Shown here piece by piece: positions 22,851 to 34,906 of a DNA stretch of 64,000 nucleotides (position 1 is its first letter; each line of letters starts with the position of its first letter). The notes under the pieces were generated by a model. It was not told where the DNA came from and ran no database searches. It saw only the letters and a list, made by a program, of their open reading frames with translations. A program made the translations under genes and the position numbers. The stretch is from Cryptomeria japonica (lineage: Eukaryota > Streptophyta > Pinopsida > Cupressales > Cupressaceae). The stretch spans positions 126,347,140 to 126,411,139 of the forward strand of contig NC_081410.1 of the NCBI RefSeq assembly GCF_030272615.1, written 5' to 3'.

Positions 22851-25006
22851 AAATGCTACGCACCTTCGTAGAAATTATGCTTAATGTTCTTCTCTCTCTT
22901 TCTTTCCTTCTTTTTATTTCATCATTATTGAATGGTATGCTAACATGTCTTCATTAAAGCATGTGATATTATATAGTTGTTATTTAATATGCATTGCTTC
23001 ATTCTTGACAAAAATTGGTTGTCTTGAATTCATTATGCATTTTCTTCTGAATTTACATTTCTTTATGGTAGCTTATCATTTCAATCTTTCTATGTGTTAT
23101 GTTAGATTACATCATGTTGTGTTTAGTTAAGACATACTTTAATTAGATCACATTTGTCATATACTCTAACATAATCACATTACATCATCAATAGTAGTAT
23201 TTATTTAAACACTTAGTTTGCTCAGCTAAATCAAACATGTATCGATTTCTAGCATCCTAAATTGTACTCCCTTACAATTTGGTCCACATTTGGCCCTCCT
23301 CTTAGCGTTCATGTCCTGAAGCCAGACTAGGACCTAATTTTGCTCATACCATTCAATTCTAGTCTCATTTCCACTTTACACATCACATGGCCCCTTGATT
23401 TTGGCCCTAAAATGGGGTAGGACTAGGGCATGGTACCATGGTCCTTATTGGGACTAAGGCATGGTGCCTTGGTCCTCTCAAATAGGACCTTAATTTTGCC
23501 CCTCCCAATGGTCACAATGAACTATTGGGATTGTGATCTCCATGTCAGCCTATGTCAAAAAATTAAGGTGTTTTTTGACAAGAAAGTATAATAGGAGGTC
23601 CATACCTCTCATTTGATCACCACAAAGAATAATAGGAGAATCATAAGGTGCCTATTCAAGCAATCTATCATTCAAGCATTGAATTATTCATCATCAAGCA
23701 TCTCTAGATATCTTCCAAGCTGCATATTCTTCATTTATCCATTGTGGAGCAACATTACATCATTCATATGTAAGCATGTGTGTGTGATTAGGGTTTTGTC
23801 ATGTTCATGCCATTTCATACAACATGCTCGATTACATTCAAGAAGCAAAACATCATTATGAGTTATTGCAGATCTATGATATATCTTTCCATTTTAGTAT
23901 TTTTAACATTTCATTCAAGGTTAATTCCTAAACTAGGGTTTGACTTAGGCAAAACCCTATTCCCAACCTATTTTCCCTTCTTTCTGTGTGCAAGAAACAT
24001 GTACAGAGCTGTGATCGTCAAAAGAAGCATTATTTACAGTGTCGAATCAATCCCCCTTTGGAGTGCAAAAAGTTTGGAGGGCCAGAGCGTGGGTGAAATG
24101 GTCCCAACATTTTAGGAGCTGTTTCTGGGAAAAGTTCCGAATTTTCTTATATTGCTTAGATCCAGGTTTGTGGTTCAATTTGACAATTGTAGCTTACTGT
24201 TTCCACATTTTTACCTTCATTTTCAACACTTTTACCCTAATTTCAATAGATTCAATTTAACTCAAGGGAAAGAAGAGGAACATCTAATACCCCTGGAATT
24301 TGATTAGAATTCACATCTATTAGGTTTAGATCTATCAAATTACTATCTTTCTCTAATGTGATGGTCCCTAAGAAAAATTAGTGGTTTTACTACATCCAAT
24401 GGTGGAAACCCTAATTTTCACCATTACATTTTGGTGAACTTGACTCCTTACACCTTAATTTATGATTTAAGTTCTCAGATTTGAGTTCTTTGTGCATTTA
24501 AAATTCTAATTCTCACTTACAAGCTTAATTTCCAATTAAATTTAAAAAATTTAGAGGTTAATTTCACAAAAACCCCAATTTTTAAATTTAAAATTTAGCT
24601 TGTGGGATGTTTTAATTTGGATTAATTATTTTAGATCTGATTATTCATGCAATTTGAAATTCAATTTTGCATTCATAGATTTTATTTTAAATAAATTACA
24701 TAAATTAAGAGGTTTAACTCACAAAAACCCTAATTTATTAATTTGATTTTTGGGTTGCATAATTTTTCAAATCCATTTTTCAGATATGATCTTTATGATA
24801 TGTTATACTATGATTCAAAGGCATTTATCTTTCAAAGTCACAAATGAAATTGCTTCATTAATTGGTTAATCAATCACTTGCACAAATTTTTGCATTGTTT
24901 AATCACAATTTTCAAAATTGAAATTGAAATTTTCCCTCCTTTATAAAATTTTCCATGCATATATTGAGTGAACATAACATTGTTACATAACATATGAGTT
25001 TATTGT
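22851..25006 (+). repeat. LTR-like and leader region of Tat-type elements
   Basis: From about 23252 (TCTAGCATCCTAAATTGTA) the sequence resembles the beginning of the LTR at 28408 (TGTAGCATCATAAATTGTA), then diverges while keeping phrases such as CCCTTGAT and GGACTAAGGCATGGT. It is probably an older LTR of a related subfamily; its right end is unclear, near 24300. From 24300 to 25000 the sequence is AT-rich with two loose copies of a phrase containing CACAAAAACCC (24565 and 24720). No coding domain is seen; open frames up to 104 codons lack motifs. Confidence 0.45.
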
Positions 25007-26217
25007 TTGAGCATAAGTGCATATGGAGTTATTATCTTATTTGCTAGTTCAATTTCAAGTTACATTAAAGATGTTCACGATGTTCTCTTTCATGCATATG
25101 ATGATAACTTAGTTCTTCCTTTCATTCATAGCTATGATCTACCCTCTCCTAAAATTGATCCTACCAATGAGGGCACATTGGTGCAAGAAGAGATATGAAC
25201 ACTACTTTCAAAGATATCCCCCCTAAAGAGGGAGCTATGGGGAATGATGTTCATCCTTCTTCTAAAATTTACCTCCCCCATAAGGATTATTTGGTCTAAG
25301 AGGATGATATTGTAGCTATCTTTCCTAGCAATACCATACCTTATTTTCACGATCTCCCCCTAGAGATGAAGCATTAATTACATTAATTACATATGATACT
25401 CCCTTTCCTTTTGTTGGTCTTAATCAAAGAGATACCTTAGAGAAAGAGAATGATCCTATTTCCCATCATTATAATTTTTTAAATACTCTCTCTCCTAAAA
25501 ATGAAGAGCCTAAAAAAGATCAAAGCAATGCCATTCACATTGCTGAAAACCCTAAGATTTTTCCTAATTATCATGTCATGCCTTACACATATAATAATGA
25601 AGTGTTTGCTTTGGAAACTGATGAGAACATACGAATTGAAGCACATTATGCTTTGTTATTTCCTACAATCCTCTCTCCAATTCAAACAAATACACCATCT
25701 CCAACTAAAGAATTTCCTAAAGAAGAACTCTTGGAGGATGATTGGGGGCCATTAGATTTCACACCTTTTTTTGTAGAAAATCTAAGATGACTGAATTTGA
25801 TACTCAAATTTTTTAGCCTAACACATGTCTAGAAATTGACTGGGCCTCTTTAAACTTCAATCCAATTCCACCTAAAAGTGAACCCTCTCTTGATCCTACA
25901 CATGGATGCAATGCACAAGTTTTAGGGTGTACACAACAAAGTCTTGAAAGTCATGAGAAATAACACTTTTATAATGAAAAGGTAGGTTCCCAACCTCTTC
26001 CTTTGTCAACATCCCCTACTCCATCGTCTACTGAATCCACACCTTCTCATTCCAATATGGTATTACAACAAGATAATATTTTGTCCGATCTTCTTCATGC
26101 TAATTTAATCTCTCTTCTTTGGCCTAAAAGAAGAAGGAAATGTAGACAAAATCTTGAAAATTCTCCTTTTTGCAAGTATCATCAAATTCATGGCCATTCT
26201 ACTAATGAGTGTTAAGC
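25007..26217 (+). pseudogene. Tat-type gag/linker remnant with zinc knuckle-like motif
   Basis: The plus strand encodes HDVLFHAYDDNLVLPFIHSY (25080), a linker with LLEDDWGPLDFTPFF near 25730-25775, a second weaker copy EIDWASLNFNPIPP (25835), and a zinc knuckle-like CKYHQIHGHSTNEC ending at 26214. The knuckle resembles CDYHHINGHDT in the gag of the giant Tat element (about 56490). The WGPLD linker normally follows the protease in the two other Tat copies here; in this copy it precedes the knuckle. Several stops break the frame. It is followed immediately by a gene on the opposite strand (PMD). Confidence 0.6.
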
Positions 26218-26389
26218 TTTGAAAACAAAAATGTAACATTATATTGATTTCTAAGGCATTATAAAAATAACATTTATCTTCTCTACCTCCCCATCTATCT
26301 CACTAGGCTCCTTGGACACCTAATCTCTTTCCTCTTGGCTGTGTGACTCTGTTGGTATCACCCATTGATCAAGATTCCCTCTCAGGTAG

Positions 26390-27800
26390 TCTAGAGGAAA
26401 TTTGGCTCCTAGATATGAAGCCTCCTAGTATCTAGTGTAGCTGCGCTATACACTTGCATCATCCTCTAGTGGGGGAACATATCTATTGTGCCTCCTCCTC
26501 ATTATAAGTGATCTCCACATCCTATTCTATAGGTCTAGGCCTAGCTCATGGGTTCATAACACTGCGAGAGTGTCGTATGTAAATCGACATAGTTGTGGGA
26601 TAACCCTTCTCTAGACCGAATTGCCTCATGATTGTCAGAATAAAACGACACACTAATGTAACTGTGGTGACCATCTATAGTCAGTCCTTCTGCATATGAT
26701 GTAGCTATACATTCTATCCTACACAAATGATACATCCATATGTAGGCCTCTATACAATATCATCAAACCAAATATGGTCTATCAAAACTCTCTAATAAAA
26801 TAAGTCTCCTTGAGTTGCCAAGGTCTTATGCATAGATACACATGTGCTCGGGGAACCTTAAGGCTAAAATCTATAGGAAACACCATAGGCCTCATACATA
26901 TGATATGCTCAAAAATCTAGACCTAGAGGAGAGTGCACGTCATCAAACTCTTCCCCTCATAATAAACAGTCTCCCAAGTCATGGTAGAGATGCGCTAACA
27001 TGCCGTGTCCCCATGCAAACATAGTATGTGGTTCCTCCATCTCGCGTATGACATAGGTTAGTCCTCTATGCATGTGACTACCTTGACCATCTAGACATAT
27101 GACTAATGCCACTGTAGAAATTATCAATCTCCTCACCAATGGGACATCATCTGTCAGATTGAGAAGACATTGAATAAATATCCAACCCCTCCTCTCTCTA
27201 GGTGACACTCTCAAAACATAATAGATCTAATCTCTCCTCATCTCTGCTTGTTATCAAGATGACTGATATCTCATAATCCTCCCTATCACTAGTATTCACA
27301 AGATGTGATATACATCCTCTATCATAACTGTCATCTCTTTGACAAGAAGGTAGAATGTAGATGTATCAGGATCCCATCTCTCCATCAAGGCCATCAATAT
27401 TGGCCCATGAAATTTGATCGCTAACATACAACATACCTAACATAAAGAAACTACATGGAGAAGCCTCTAATGATCCGATGTTAAGTGAGGGATCTGGCTC
27501 CAAAGATGGCTGTATATGTGACCCAAGGTATGCTCTCGTAAATATGGTATCTCCTACAAGAATCAACTGTAATGTATCAGTATCATCATCATCATCAAAA
27601 TCTGTCTGAGCCCCATGAGCGCCACCTGATGCTCCTTTTCTAAGACCATGGTGCCCATTATGGGTGGCCCATGTTATAATTAGGGCTTTGAAAAGCTAAT
27701 CTAACCAATAAAAAGACAAAAAAACAACAAAGTATAGGTTGGTGGTCATACCTTGTCTAGTGGGATGTCCTCTAGGATCGATTGCCTTCGATTCTTCATT
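26390..27800 (-). pseudogene. Plant mobile domain (PMD) gene, copy A, antisense to Tat gag
   Basis: Read leftward, the minus strand gives ALMERWDPDTSTFYL followed by KEMTVMIEDVYHIL (27400-27300), then MFAWGHGMLAHLYHDLG (27024-26970), and IMRQFGLEKGYPT (26640-26590). These three blocks, in this order, are the hallmark of the PMD fold (family of MAIN/MAIL proteins and transposon-borne relatives): the 'RW.P.T.TF.L..GEMT.TL.DV' box, the 'AWG...L..LY..L' box and the 'R..RQFG..Q..P' box. Stops and frameshifts separate them. It lies between a plus-strand Tat gag remnant and a plus-strand polypurine tract/LTR at 28393-28408, so it is antisense to that element with its 5' end nearest the 3' LTR. Molecular function of transposon-borne PMD proteins is not established. 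Confidence 0.75.
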
Positions 27801-28392
27801 TTAGTAGGCACTTTGGGTCATCGACACGACATTTCTTACTCCATGGGATCGTCCTATGCTCTACATGACTAAAAGGTGAATAAGACAAATGAATAGTGTT
27901 CTTATTAATATTTAAAAGGTAATTCTTTTCAAAATCCTATTTCTACATTTGTACTTAATCTTTTGCATCTTGAGCTAGAGAGCTTCAATTCTCGCCCTGT
28001 CGATTCTGTTGGAATCGTGCTTTGATTCGCTTTCTTACCAACTGGTTCTCCATTAGTTTTGATCCTATATCAAACCTTGTTGCGGGCATCTATTATAAAT
28101 TTTCCTTCACAATTCAAAGTGGTAAAGATAATATTCTATTCCAACATACTAATTAACAAGCTGAAATAGGAGAGCATATAAATACCCTCGAATTTCATCA
28201 CTCTTAGTAAGAATTTTAGTAGATTTTGCGATTTCAACTAGTAATGTAGTTTTGTAGAATGTGGTTCCTAACATTGTACTACATATATTGTCGGGGGCTT
28301 CATTCAAAATATTATGGACATATCATTTTCCCCATGAATGTTTACTTTTATGTACTTTAGCTTTCATATGTATGTAGGGTCATATGACCGCT
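27801..28392. other. Spacer between PMD copy A and the polypurine tract
   Basis: No domain seen. Around 28285-28320 the phrase ATTGTCGGGGGCTTCATT resembles the sequence commonly found upstream of the polypurine tract in Tat elements. A promoter for the antisense PMD gene would have to lie here, but I cannot identify one. Confidence 0.4.
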
Positions 28393-28407
28393 AAAGTGGG
28401 GGATAAA
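28393..28407 (+). promoter_or_regulatory. Polypurine tract before Tat LTR
   Basis: AAAGTGGGGGATAAA directly precedes TGTAGCATC, a typical LTR start. It fixes the element on the plus strand. Confidence 0.65.
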
Positions 28408-29990
28408 TGTAGCATCATAAATTGTACACCCTTAATTAGGTTGTCCAATTCCACACTTGGGTTAGCACCCACCTTAGTGTGTCTCATTGCATTTTGCATT
28501 ATAGTAAGTTTTTAGCCATTTAATTATTGATTTAATTAAATCAAAGTCCTCTCTCATCAATCTACATATCATTAAATTGGGCCCTTGATCCTTGGTGCAC
28601 CCCTTTTTATTTAATCTTGATTTAATCCTAATATTACCCTAATTTCAATCTTCAAGGTATGTTTCACACATATTCACATCTTGGTTTGAGCCACCAAGCT
28701 GGATTTAGTATTAGAATCATGCTATCTTGCATCCTAAAAAAAAGGAAAAAAGTTGATACTACCTGGTCCTTAACTTTTTTCTCAAATTTTGAAAGAAGAT
28801 TAAGGCATTCTTACCATATTCAAATCCAAATTTAATCAATTCTAAGTAGACCTTTTATCAAATTCAAATTTAGGGTGTTATATATGATGGTTCTTTCCCT
28901 CATTTGAGGATCCCTAATCTAGCAATTTGGAAGGAGATTCTAGTGAAGTGAAAGTATTGCTTTGTATGAAGTCTTAGATCTACAAATATCCACTAATTAA
29001 GTCTTCATCAACATCTTCATCAATTATGGAAGTTTAGGAGATATTGGAGAACAATAAGGGAATCATCGACTGCTGATTGGCTTGTAGCTCTTCCTTAGGA
29101 TTTGGTATGATTTCATGTTGCTTTTATGTCTCTATATTGAAATTCAAATCTACATTTCTTTAGATTTGCATTATAATTGTGATTTAAAGAACTCTCATTA
29201 CAAGTATTTAGGGTTTTCTAAAAAACACAAGATAGAACGCTAGTTTGTATTTAGCTCATAGATATATTACAAGCACATAAGATTTAAGAGAACTCACATA
29301 TTTGGAGTTACAATATTTGGGTATTTGGGTATTTGTGGAGGGAAAACCCTTATATAGACACAACACCGCCAATTTTAAGATTTTAGGTACGATTATAGGT
29401 TTCTGTTATAGCAGACAGTTTCTAGAAGATCTCAGACAATAGGTACATACCTCTTGTTAGAATTTGGGCCTTGTTTTTAGAGACTTGGACACCCCATGCC
29501 CTTGTCCTCTAGGACTAAGGTTCTTGATACCCTTTTCTTCCAAGACCAAGGCGCTCCACATCTTGGTCCTCCTTGATCTACTGCAGATATCCAGAACAAT
29601 GTCCAAACAGTCTCATGAATTGGATTTCTAGTGCACAACTCATCATGGTTCCTTAGACTAGGCCTTATTGCACCTTGGTCCTATCAGTTCAGGCTTAGTT
29701 TTTGATCATAGGTGCACAATATAATCTCATTATTAGATATGTACTTATTGCCTCAATTCTGTTATCAATCAGTTTATTTTTCTTACTATTTTATTCATTT
29801 TTGCTTGCATTCTCATCATAGTTTTACATTCTCCTGTCTTACACATTCCCTTTCATACAAGTGAAGGAATAGAAACCCTAGAAGTATCCCTTGACTCTCT
29901 TTCACAAGAGTTAGTCAAAGATGACCACCCCTCTAGGTGCTTTTATATTTCAATGTTTAAATGAAAGTGGATTTAGGTCCTAATACTACC
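28408..29990 (+). repeat. Tat-type LTR (right end approximate)
   Basis: Begins TGTAGCATCATAAATTGTA after a polypurine tract. It contains T-rich and 'accttggtcc' type phrases like the older LTR at 23252. The right end could not be set; it lies between about 29900 and 30010, where PMD-related sequence starts soon after. No complete partner LTR is found in the window. Confidence 0.5.
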
Positions 29991-30039
29991 TAATTTAATT
30001 TTCACCTTAAACACCTAGTACATGCTATGTGCTCAAACA

Positions 30040-30900
30040 TTCAAAATTGAAGAAGAGTGCATGTCATCAAAATCTTCACATCATAATAAACATATATACC
30101 AAGGTCGTGATAAAGATGTTCAAGAATGCTCCATCTCCATGAGTAAACAATTTGACTCTCCTCTAGATCTTGTATGGTATGAACAAGGCTTCATAGAAGG
30201 TTAGTGCCTTATCCATCTAGTGTGATGGCTAGAGCTATGGCAGTGATGGGTATCCTCTAGAGAAGAGGAATGATATCAGTAGTATGTAGTAGCCATCATA
30301 TAAAAATTTGACCTTTGGGATCTCTAGGTGTGGCCTAACCTTGATACAATACATTTGGTCCTCCATTATCATGGTGTGAGAGCACCACCCATCCAGTCTC
30401 ACGATTTGAACTCATACTAGAAGCCACAAAATTCAATATACATCCACTAGTGTGACCGTCATCTCTCCTGTCAGTAGATGTAATGTAGATTTGTTCGAGT
30501 CCTACTGCTCCATCAAGGCCATTAGTATTACATCATTATAACATGTAGTAGGCATGCGATATACTCAGAAAAGTCTTATATCCTAGAGTAACTTTCATTC
30601 CTCTAGCTTAATCTTTCTAATCTGACTATGAATATACATGTAAGTGTGGCCACTTGTATTCTCTTGCATCAAGGGAAGCACTTGCATACACAACAATCAA
30701 AATCTCTTACCAACATTTCTACCGTCATATTATTTATCTCTCTATCATCATTCTTGTAACCCTTGTATGTGCCTCATGGTGTCCATTTTGGGACCATGGT
30801 ACCCATGTGATACCATGATGCCAATATGGGACCATGGAACCCAGATGAGACCATGGCGCCCAAATGGGAGCATGGTGCCCAATCCGGGGGTCCTCATGAA
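30040..30900 (-). pseudogene. PMD gene, copy B, fragment
   Basis: Positions 30055-30165 align with 26930-27030 of PMD copy A (GAGTGCATGTCATCAAAATC versus GAGTGCACGTCATCAAACTC), and 30436-30525 carry GEMTVTLVDVY preceded by ALMEQ, the first PMD box. Order and spacing (about 380-400 bp) are the same as in copy A, so this is a second copy in the same orientation. It has more stops and lacks the C-terminal RQFG box. Its N-terminal side, 30780-30890, is a tandem repeat described separately. Confidence 0.6.
30780..30890. repeat. Short tandem repeat, ACCATGG-centred, ~18-22 bp units
   Basis: The phrase GGACCATGGTACCCATG and variants (GACCATGGAACCCA, GACCATGGCGCCCA, AGCATGGTGCCCA) recur about six times. 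The corresponding place in PMD copy A (27640-27670) has only one or two such units, so the array expanded in copy B. Confidence 0.65.
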
Positions 30901-31075
30901 AACTTAGGGTTACATGATGAAATCAAATCTTGACGTCAACAAAATTAAATGTAGGGTAGAGTTGGATGTCCTATCTCATGTGCTTGGCCACCCTCCTTGA
31001 CTACTTTCCTTAGAACCTCCATCCTCGAAGGATGGTATGTGCATCTATTCAATATCTTGACCTTGGTATTTTTAC

Positions 31076-31272
31076 AAGTGTGGTTGCCGTTGTACCAAAA
31101 GATCAACCTGTTAATGCCCAATACAACCAATAGACTTATAGAATTCACAGGAGGTGGTTAAGCCATGTCACAAACCTGAGCACCACGTTGCACAACACAA
31201 GGAGACCAAGGGAGCACACCTTGAAACAAACCCCCTAGTGCAAGCGAGGGGTTTGAACCTGTGACCAATCTA
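31076..31272 (-). repeat. Dispersed repeat with tRNA-like B box, uninterrupted copy
   Basis: About 110 bp (31076-31190) recur at 33250-33362, and the next ~40 bp (GTTGCACAACACAAGGAG...) recur at 44323-44362, beyond the chromovirus. In the minus direction it contains GGTTCAAACCCC, a good match to the RNA polymerase III B box (GGTTCRANNCC), downstream of TTGGTATCATAGATTGG. It could be a tRNA-derived SINE. Alternatively the TGGTATCA phrase is the primer site next to the LTR at 31273. Confidence 0.4.
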
Positions 31273-32519
31273 TGATACCAACAGCCAAGAAGGAAGACCG
31301 AGAGGAGGGGTGTGTGAGTTAGTCTTCACTGGAATACCAAACTTTAAACACAAAATATAGATCTGATAAACTGTAACTTTAAGATAGATAACCAAATTGA
31401 AGGCACAACACACAACACCAAGATTTTGATGTGGAAAACCCGGTTAAGGGAAAAATCACAGTGGAAACCTACTCACAGTAAGATGATACTCTGTAGTAGT
31501 ATGAGAAAATATTACAATGGGGAATGCACATGCATTTAGGCACACTTCCTAAAGCTCACTAGTCAAAAGATAATGGCCCGAAAGGCTACAACCCCCAGGA
31601 AAGTGTCACTGACTTACAATAAGATTTAGACAACAATCTAGAAGAAATGAACTGAAAGAATAACATCTCCAAATGCCTGATTATAGTTCCGGTTAAGCAC
31701 ATATGTCTGCCCTGCAACACCAATCTTTCCATAATCACAACACTGAAGGATAAATCACTTGTTCACATGTAAACCTCTCTCTGATAATGAAGACATAACA
31801 TTGACACCTAAATTACATGAATATATCACCTATATATACAAATCATCAATCTTGATAACAAGGTCAGCTAAACCCTCAACCCTCAATTACAAAATTACAT
31901 CACAAGATACAAAGATCAACCAATAGATGAATATAATGGTTTACATAACATAACATGGTCTTAAAAAAAATTCCCAAACACGCAAAACCACCGAAAATCA
32001 TGCTAAGATCAACCGCAACACGCTACACCACCAGGAAAACCACATAACATGAAAATCATTACCGGTTCATAGAAACCACCAAAAAATCGCACAACGATCA
32101 ATACAGACCATTGAAACAAATAGGAAATGACTAGGAAACACCAACAAACATGTTAGAAACATCAGGAAAAGCTTCACTGGCACCACTTATCAAATCTTCA
32201 TCAATCAACATCCAAAAGCTCAAGAACACAACCAGTCGACAACTGTCACAAAGAAAGATAACTTGTGGAGCACCAAACCATGATCCATCTGAAATGAAGA
32301 TACACAAAACCATCCCAAGAAATATCCCAAAATCTCAGCACAAGATCTGATCACACCATAATATACCAAACTCTGTAAAATAGTGATCAACAAAACAAAA
32401 CAACAAACTAGATCATAAGATCTTCCCAATTTGCAATTATCAGAGCAATACATAGGAATGTGCTAACATAAATGACAACAACATATCCTAGTAGCAGCAA
32501 TGACCAACAATATTCAACA
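31273..32519 (-). repeat. LTR of a second copia family (copia-B)
   Basis: In the minus direction it starts TGTTGAATATTGTTGG right after a polypurine tract and ends near CACACCCCTCCTCTCGG...GGTATCA; on the plus strand this is TGATACC...TTCAACA. The C-rich CCCCTCCTCTC stretch near one end and the 'gtggaaaacccggttaaggg' phrase at 31432 also occur in the solo LTRs at 37092 and 61063, so the three are related. The exact left end is uncertain by tens of bases. Confidence 0.7.
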
Positions 32520-32535
32520 ATCTCCCCCTTTGGCA
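32520..32535 (-). promoter_or_regulatory. Polypurine tract of copia-B
   Basis: In the minus direction GCCAAAGGGGGAGATTG runs into the LTR start at 32519. Confidence 0.75.
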
Positions 32536-33252
32536 TTGATGGCAACATATGAATGTGAAAAATAATCAATGCAAAGAAAGAAGACATCTCCAGCAAACTC
32601 CAACAAACTCCCCCTAAGATCATGACATATAAAGTAGTTTTTCACATGATCACTCTCCCCCTTTGACAACAATGCCAACGATCTCAAAACAAAAAACCAA
32701 AATCTCTCTCCCCAAAACAAAAATACGAGTCTCATAAATCTCTCCAAAAACACAGACTACTCCAGCAAAGGAGCAACATCAATTCACCAATTCGGATAAA
32801 AGGATAAGACCGTGAAGTCTACTGGATTGATGCAAATCAATGCATCTAGTTCTCATCAGGAGGGGTGGATACCCCTAACTTATCTCTCAAATAGAAAAAT
32901 GTATCTACAGGAAAAGGCTTAGTGAAAATATTAGCTATTTGTTCCTTTGTAAATACATACTCCAGCTTCACCTTCTCTTCACTGACTTTCTCTTTCAAGT
33001 AGTGATATTTGATTGATACATGCTTAGTCTTTGAATGTTGTACCAGATTCTTTGACATGTTAATAGCACTGGAATTATCACAGTATATAACACTAGGCTC
33101 ATCATAAATAAATCTGATATCCTTCAACATTTGATTCATCCAAACTACCTGAGTGCAATTACTAGCAACAACAATGTACTTAGCTTCAACAATAGATAAT
33201 GACACTGAATCTTGTTTCTTACTACCAGTAGAAATGTACTCAGCTTCAATAG
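32536..33252 (-). pseudogene. Copia-B RNase H C-terminal part and 3' UTR
   Basis: 32846-33252 encodes, in the minus direction, SLSIVEAKYIVVASNCTQVV, then VIYCDNSSAINMSKN, HSKTKHVSIKYHYLKEKV and ANIFTKPFPVDTFFYLRDKL, the end of a copia RNase H. It is open for about 135 codons. At its N-terminal side a 23-bp phrase ending GTAGATAA/ATAGATAA is duplicated (33177 and 33235), and the frame then passes into the dispersed repeat at 33250. RT, integrase and gag are absent. 32536-32845 is non-coding and carries CTCCCCCTTT-like runs. Confidence 0.85.
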
Positions 33253-33373
33253 TAGATAAGTGTGGTTTTTGTTGCACCAAAAGATCGACCTGTTAATGCT
33301 CGATACAACCACTAGACTTATAGAATTCACAGGAGGCAGTTAAGCCATGTCACAAACCTGAGTGCCACACTGT
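33250..33373 (-). repeat. Dispersed repeat, left half of a copy split by the chromovirus
   Basis: Matches 31076-31190 and ends '...gtgccacactgt' exactly where the chromovirus LTR begins at 33374. The repeat resumes at 44323 with GTTGCACAACACAAGG. The intact copy at about 31188 reads ...caccacGTTGCACAAC, giving the order before insertion. Confidence 0.7.
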
Positions 33374-34906
33374 TGATGCAGAACCATACAACCAACCAGG
33401 TGATAATCTTCTTTCACCCACAACTACTATGTTCAAATCAAGTTCTTTTGTTTGTTCAAGGTGTCAAACAACACACCTACCAACTACTCAACTCACACAA
33501 CAATTTGTGTGATTGGGTCCATACCGGTTTAGTATCTTCTGGTACCGATGGGATGAAAACACTCTACCCTTGTGTGAATGGAAAACAATCTTCCGGTACA
33601 GATGGGATGGAAGCCTATTGGATTTTGTCTATTGGTGGTCCAAACAACACAATATCCATAAGATCTGAATATCAAATGTTTTAGGGGGTACTTGTCTCCC
33701 AACTATCCTATTTGTCTAGTAGCCCTACCAATAGACTAGTATCCCTATTGGTTTAGTTCTTCACACACAAATTAATAAAATTCCAAAGGAAAAGACATAC
33801 TAAGGGTAGATTCAGATACCCTTTATCAAGTTACACAATTTCACAAAGGCTTAGACTCTAACCACAAGTTTGAAGGGTCTATATCCTTACTGTCTTTCCA
33901 CACCTAATTAAGATAATTAGGCCTAATTTACAAAGTAAGTACCCCTTGTATTAATCCCTTGAATAAACCAAAACTTTTGGAAGGTGGGGTAAGGTGTCAA
34001 ACAACCAAATCCAAGGTTTCAATAATTGATCCCATCTTCTTTGTTTACTGCAAGTGATTTTCACTTCTTCAGTTCAGGCAGTCACATAGAGATGCCCGCT
34101 TAGGGTCAATTCAATCTCTTCAAGCTTGGAGCCTCCTTGCAAACCAACAACAAAATATTATGATACAATGACTCCTCTAACATTTTCCCACATGTTGTTT
34201 GGGCCTCTGGTGAAAATTTTAGATTAAGGGCATCTTTACAGTGAAACCCTAGGCACCGAGATGGTTTGTGACCAGTCCAGTTAGTTTTTGATGGATCTTT
34301 ACAAATTGATTGTTACAAGACCTCAAAATTGATTCAAATGAAAGGTAAGAGACTTACCTAACTCATATTATTGGTTTCAAGAATCCACCAATCCGTATTG
34401 GTCAGAAATGAACAACAAACACGTAGAATTTCAGGACTCCAAAAAGATTGTATTGCTCCAAACTCCAAAACATTACCAATTTCAACAACAACACCAATAA
34501 CAACCTTGGAATCAATCCAAGTAGGAATAATATATCCTCCCTAATGGTTTACAAATACTTTTCAAACTTTGGAACCGTTGGAGGACTAGTTACCCTTTTT
34601 TACAACATTTTGCAATGACAACAAAAGTTGTCAACTTGCACTTTTCAAATTTTGCGACTCCAAGGTGTATTCGGCCTATTCCAAGGATTGGTCTGATGTT
34701 TCTAAGACCAATATTTATTTTCGTAACTCATGCCTAGACTCCTACTGACCCAAATGGTCATTTGTCCATGGTGGCTTATAAAATGCAACCATGACAATGC
34801 CTTACATTAATTGGATCTTATTGACTCACAAACCTATCAACCTATTACATATGAACATTTTCACTTCATGAGTGATATTAGAATATTTTAGGCTTCTTGT
34901 GCACCA
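33374..34906 (-). repeat. Chromovirus 3' LTR
   Basis: On the plus strand TGATGCAG...GTGCACCA; in the element direction TGGTGCAC...CTGCATCA. It is 1533 bp and aligns with 42759-44322 along its whole length, including the phrases CACACAACAATTTGTGTGAT and GATGGGATGAAAACACTCTA. It contains several ACCGG/CCGGT phrases. Confidence 0.9.

Noticed and set aside
23613-24260. Overlapping plus-strand frames of 73-104 codons in the LTR-like region
   Set aside because: They lie in probable LTR sequence, overlap each other and have no domain.
31180-31272. tRNA gene based on GGTTCAAACCCC
   Set aside because: No cloverleaf can be drawn around it: no acceptor stem or anticodon arm is visible, only a B-box-like string. 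Kept only as a SINE hypothesis.
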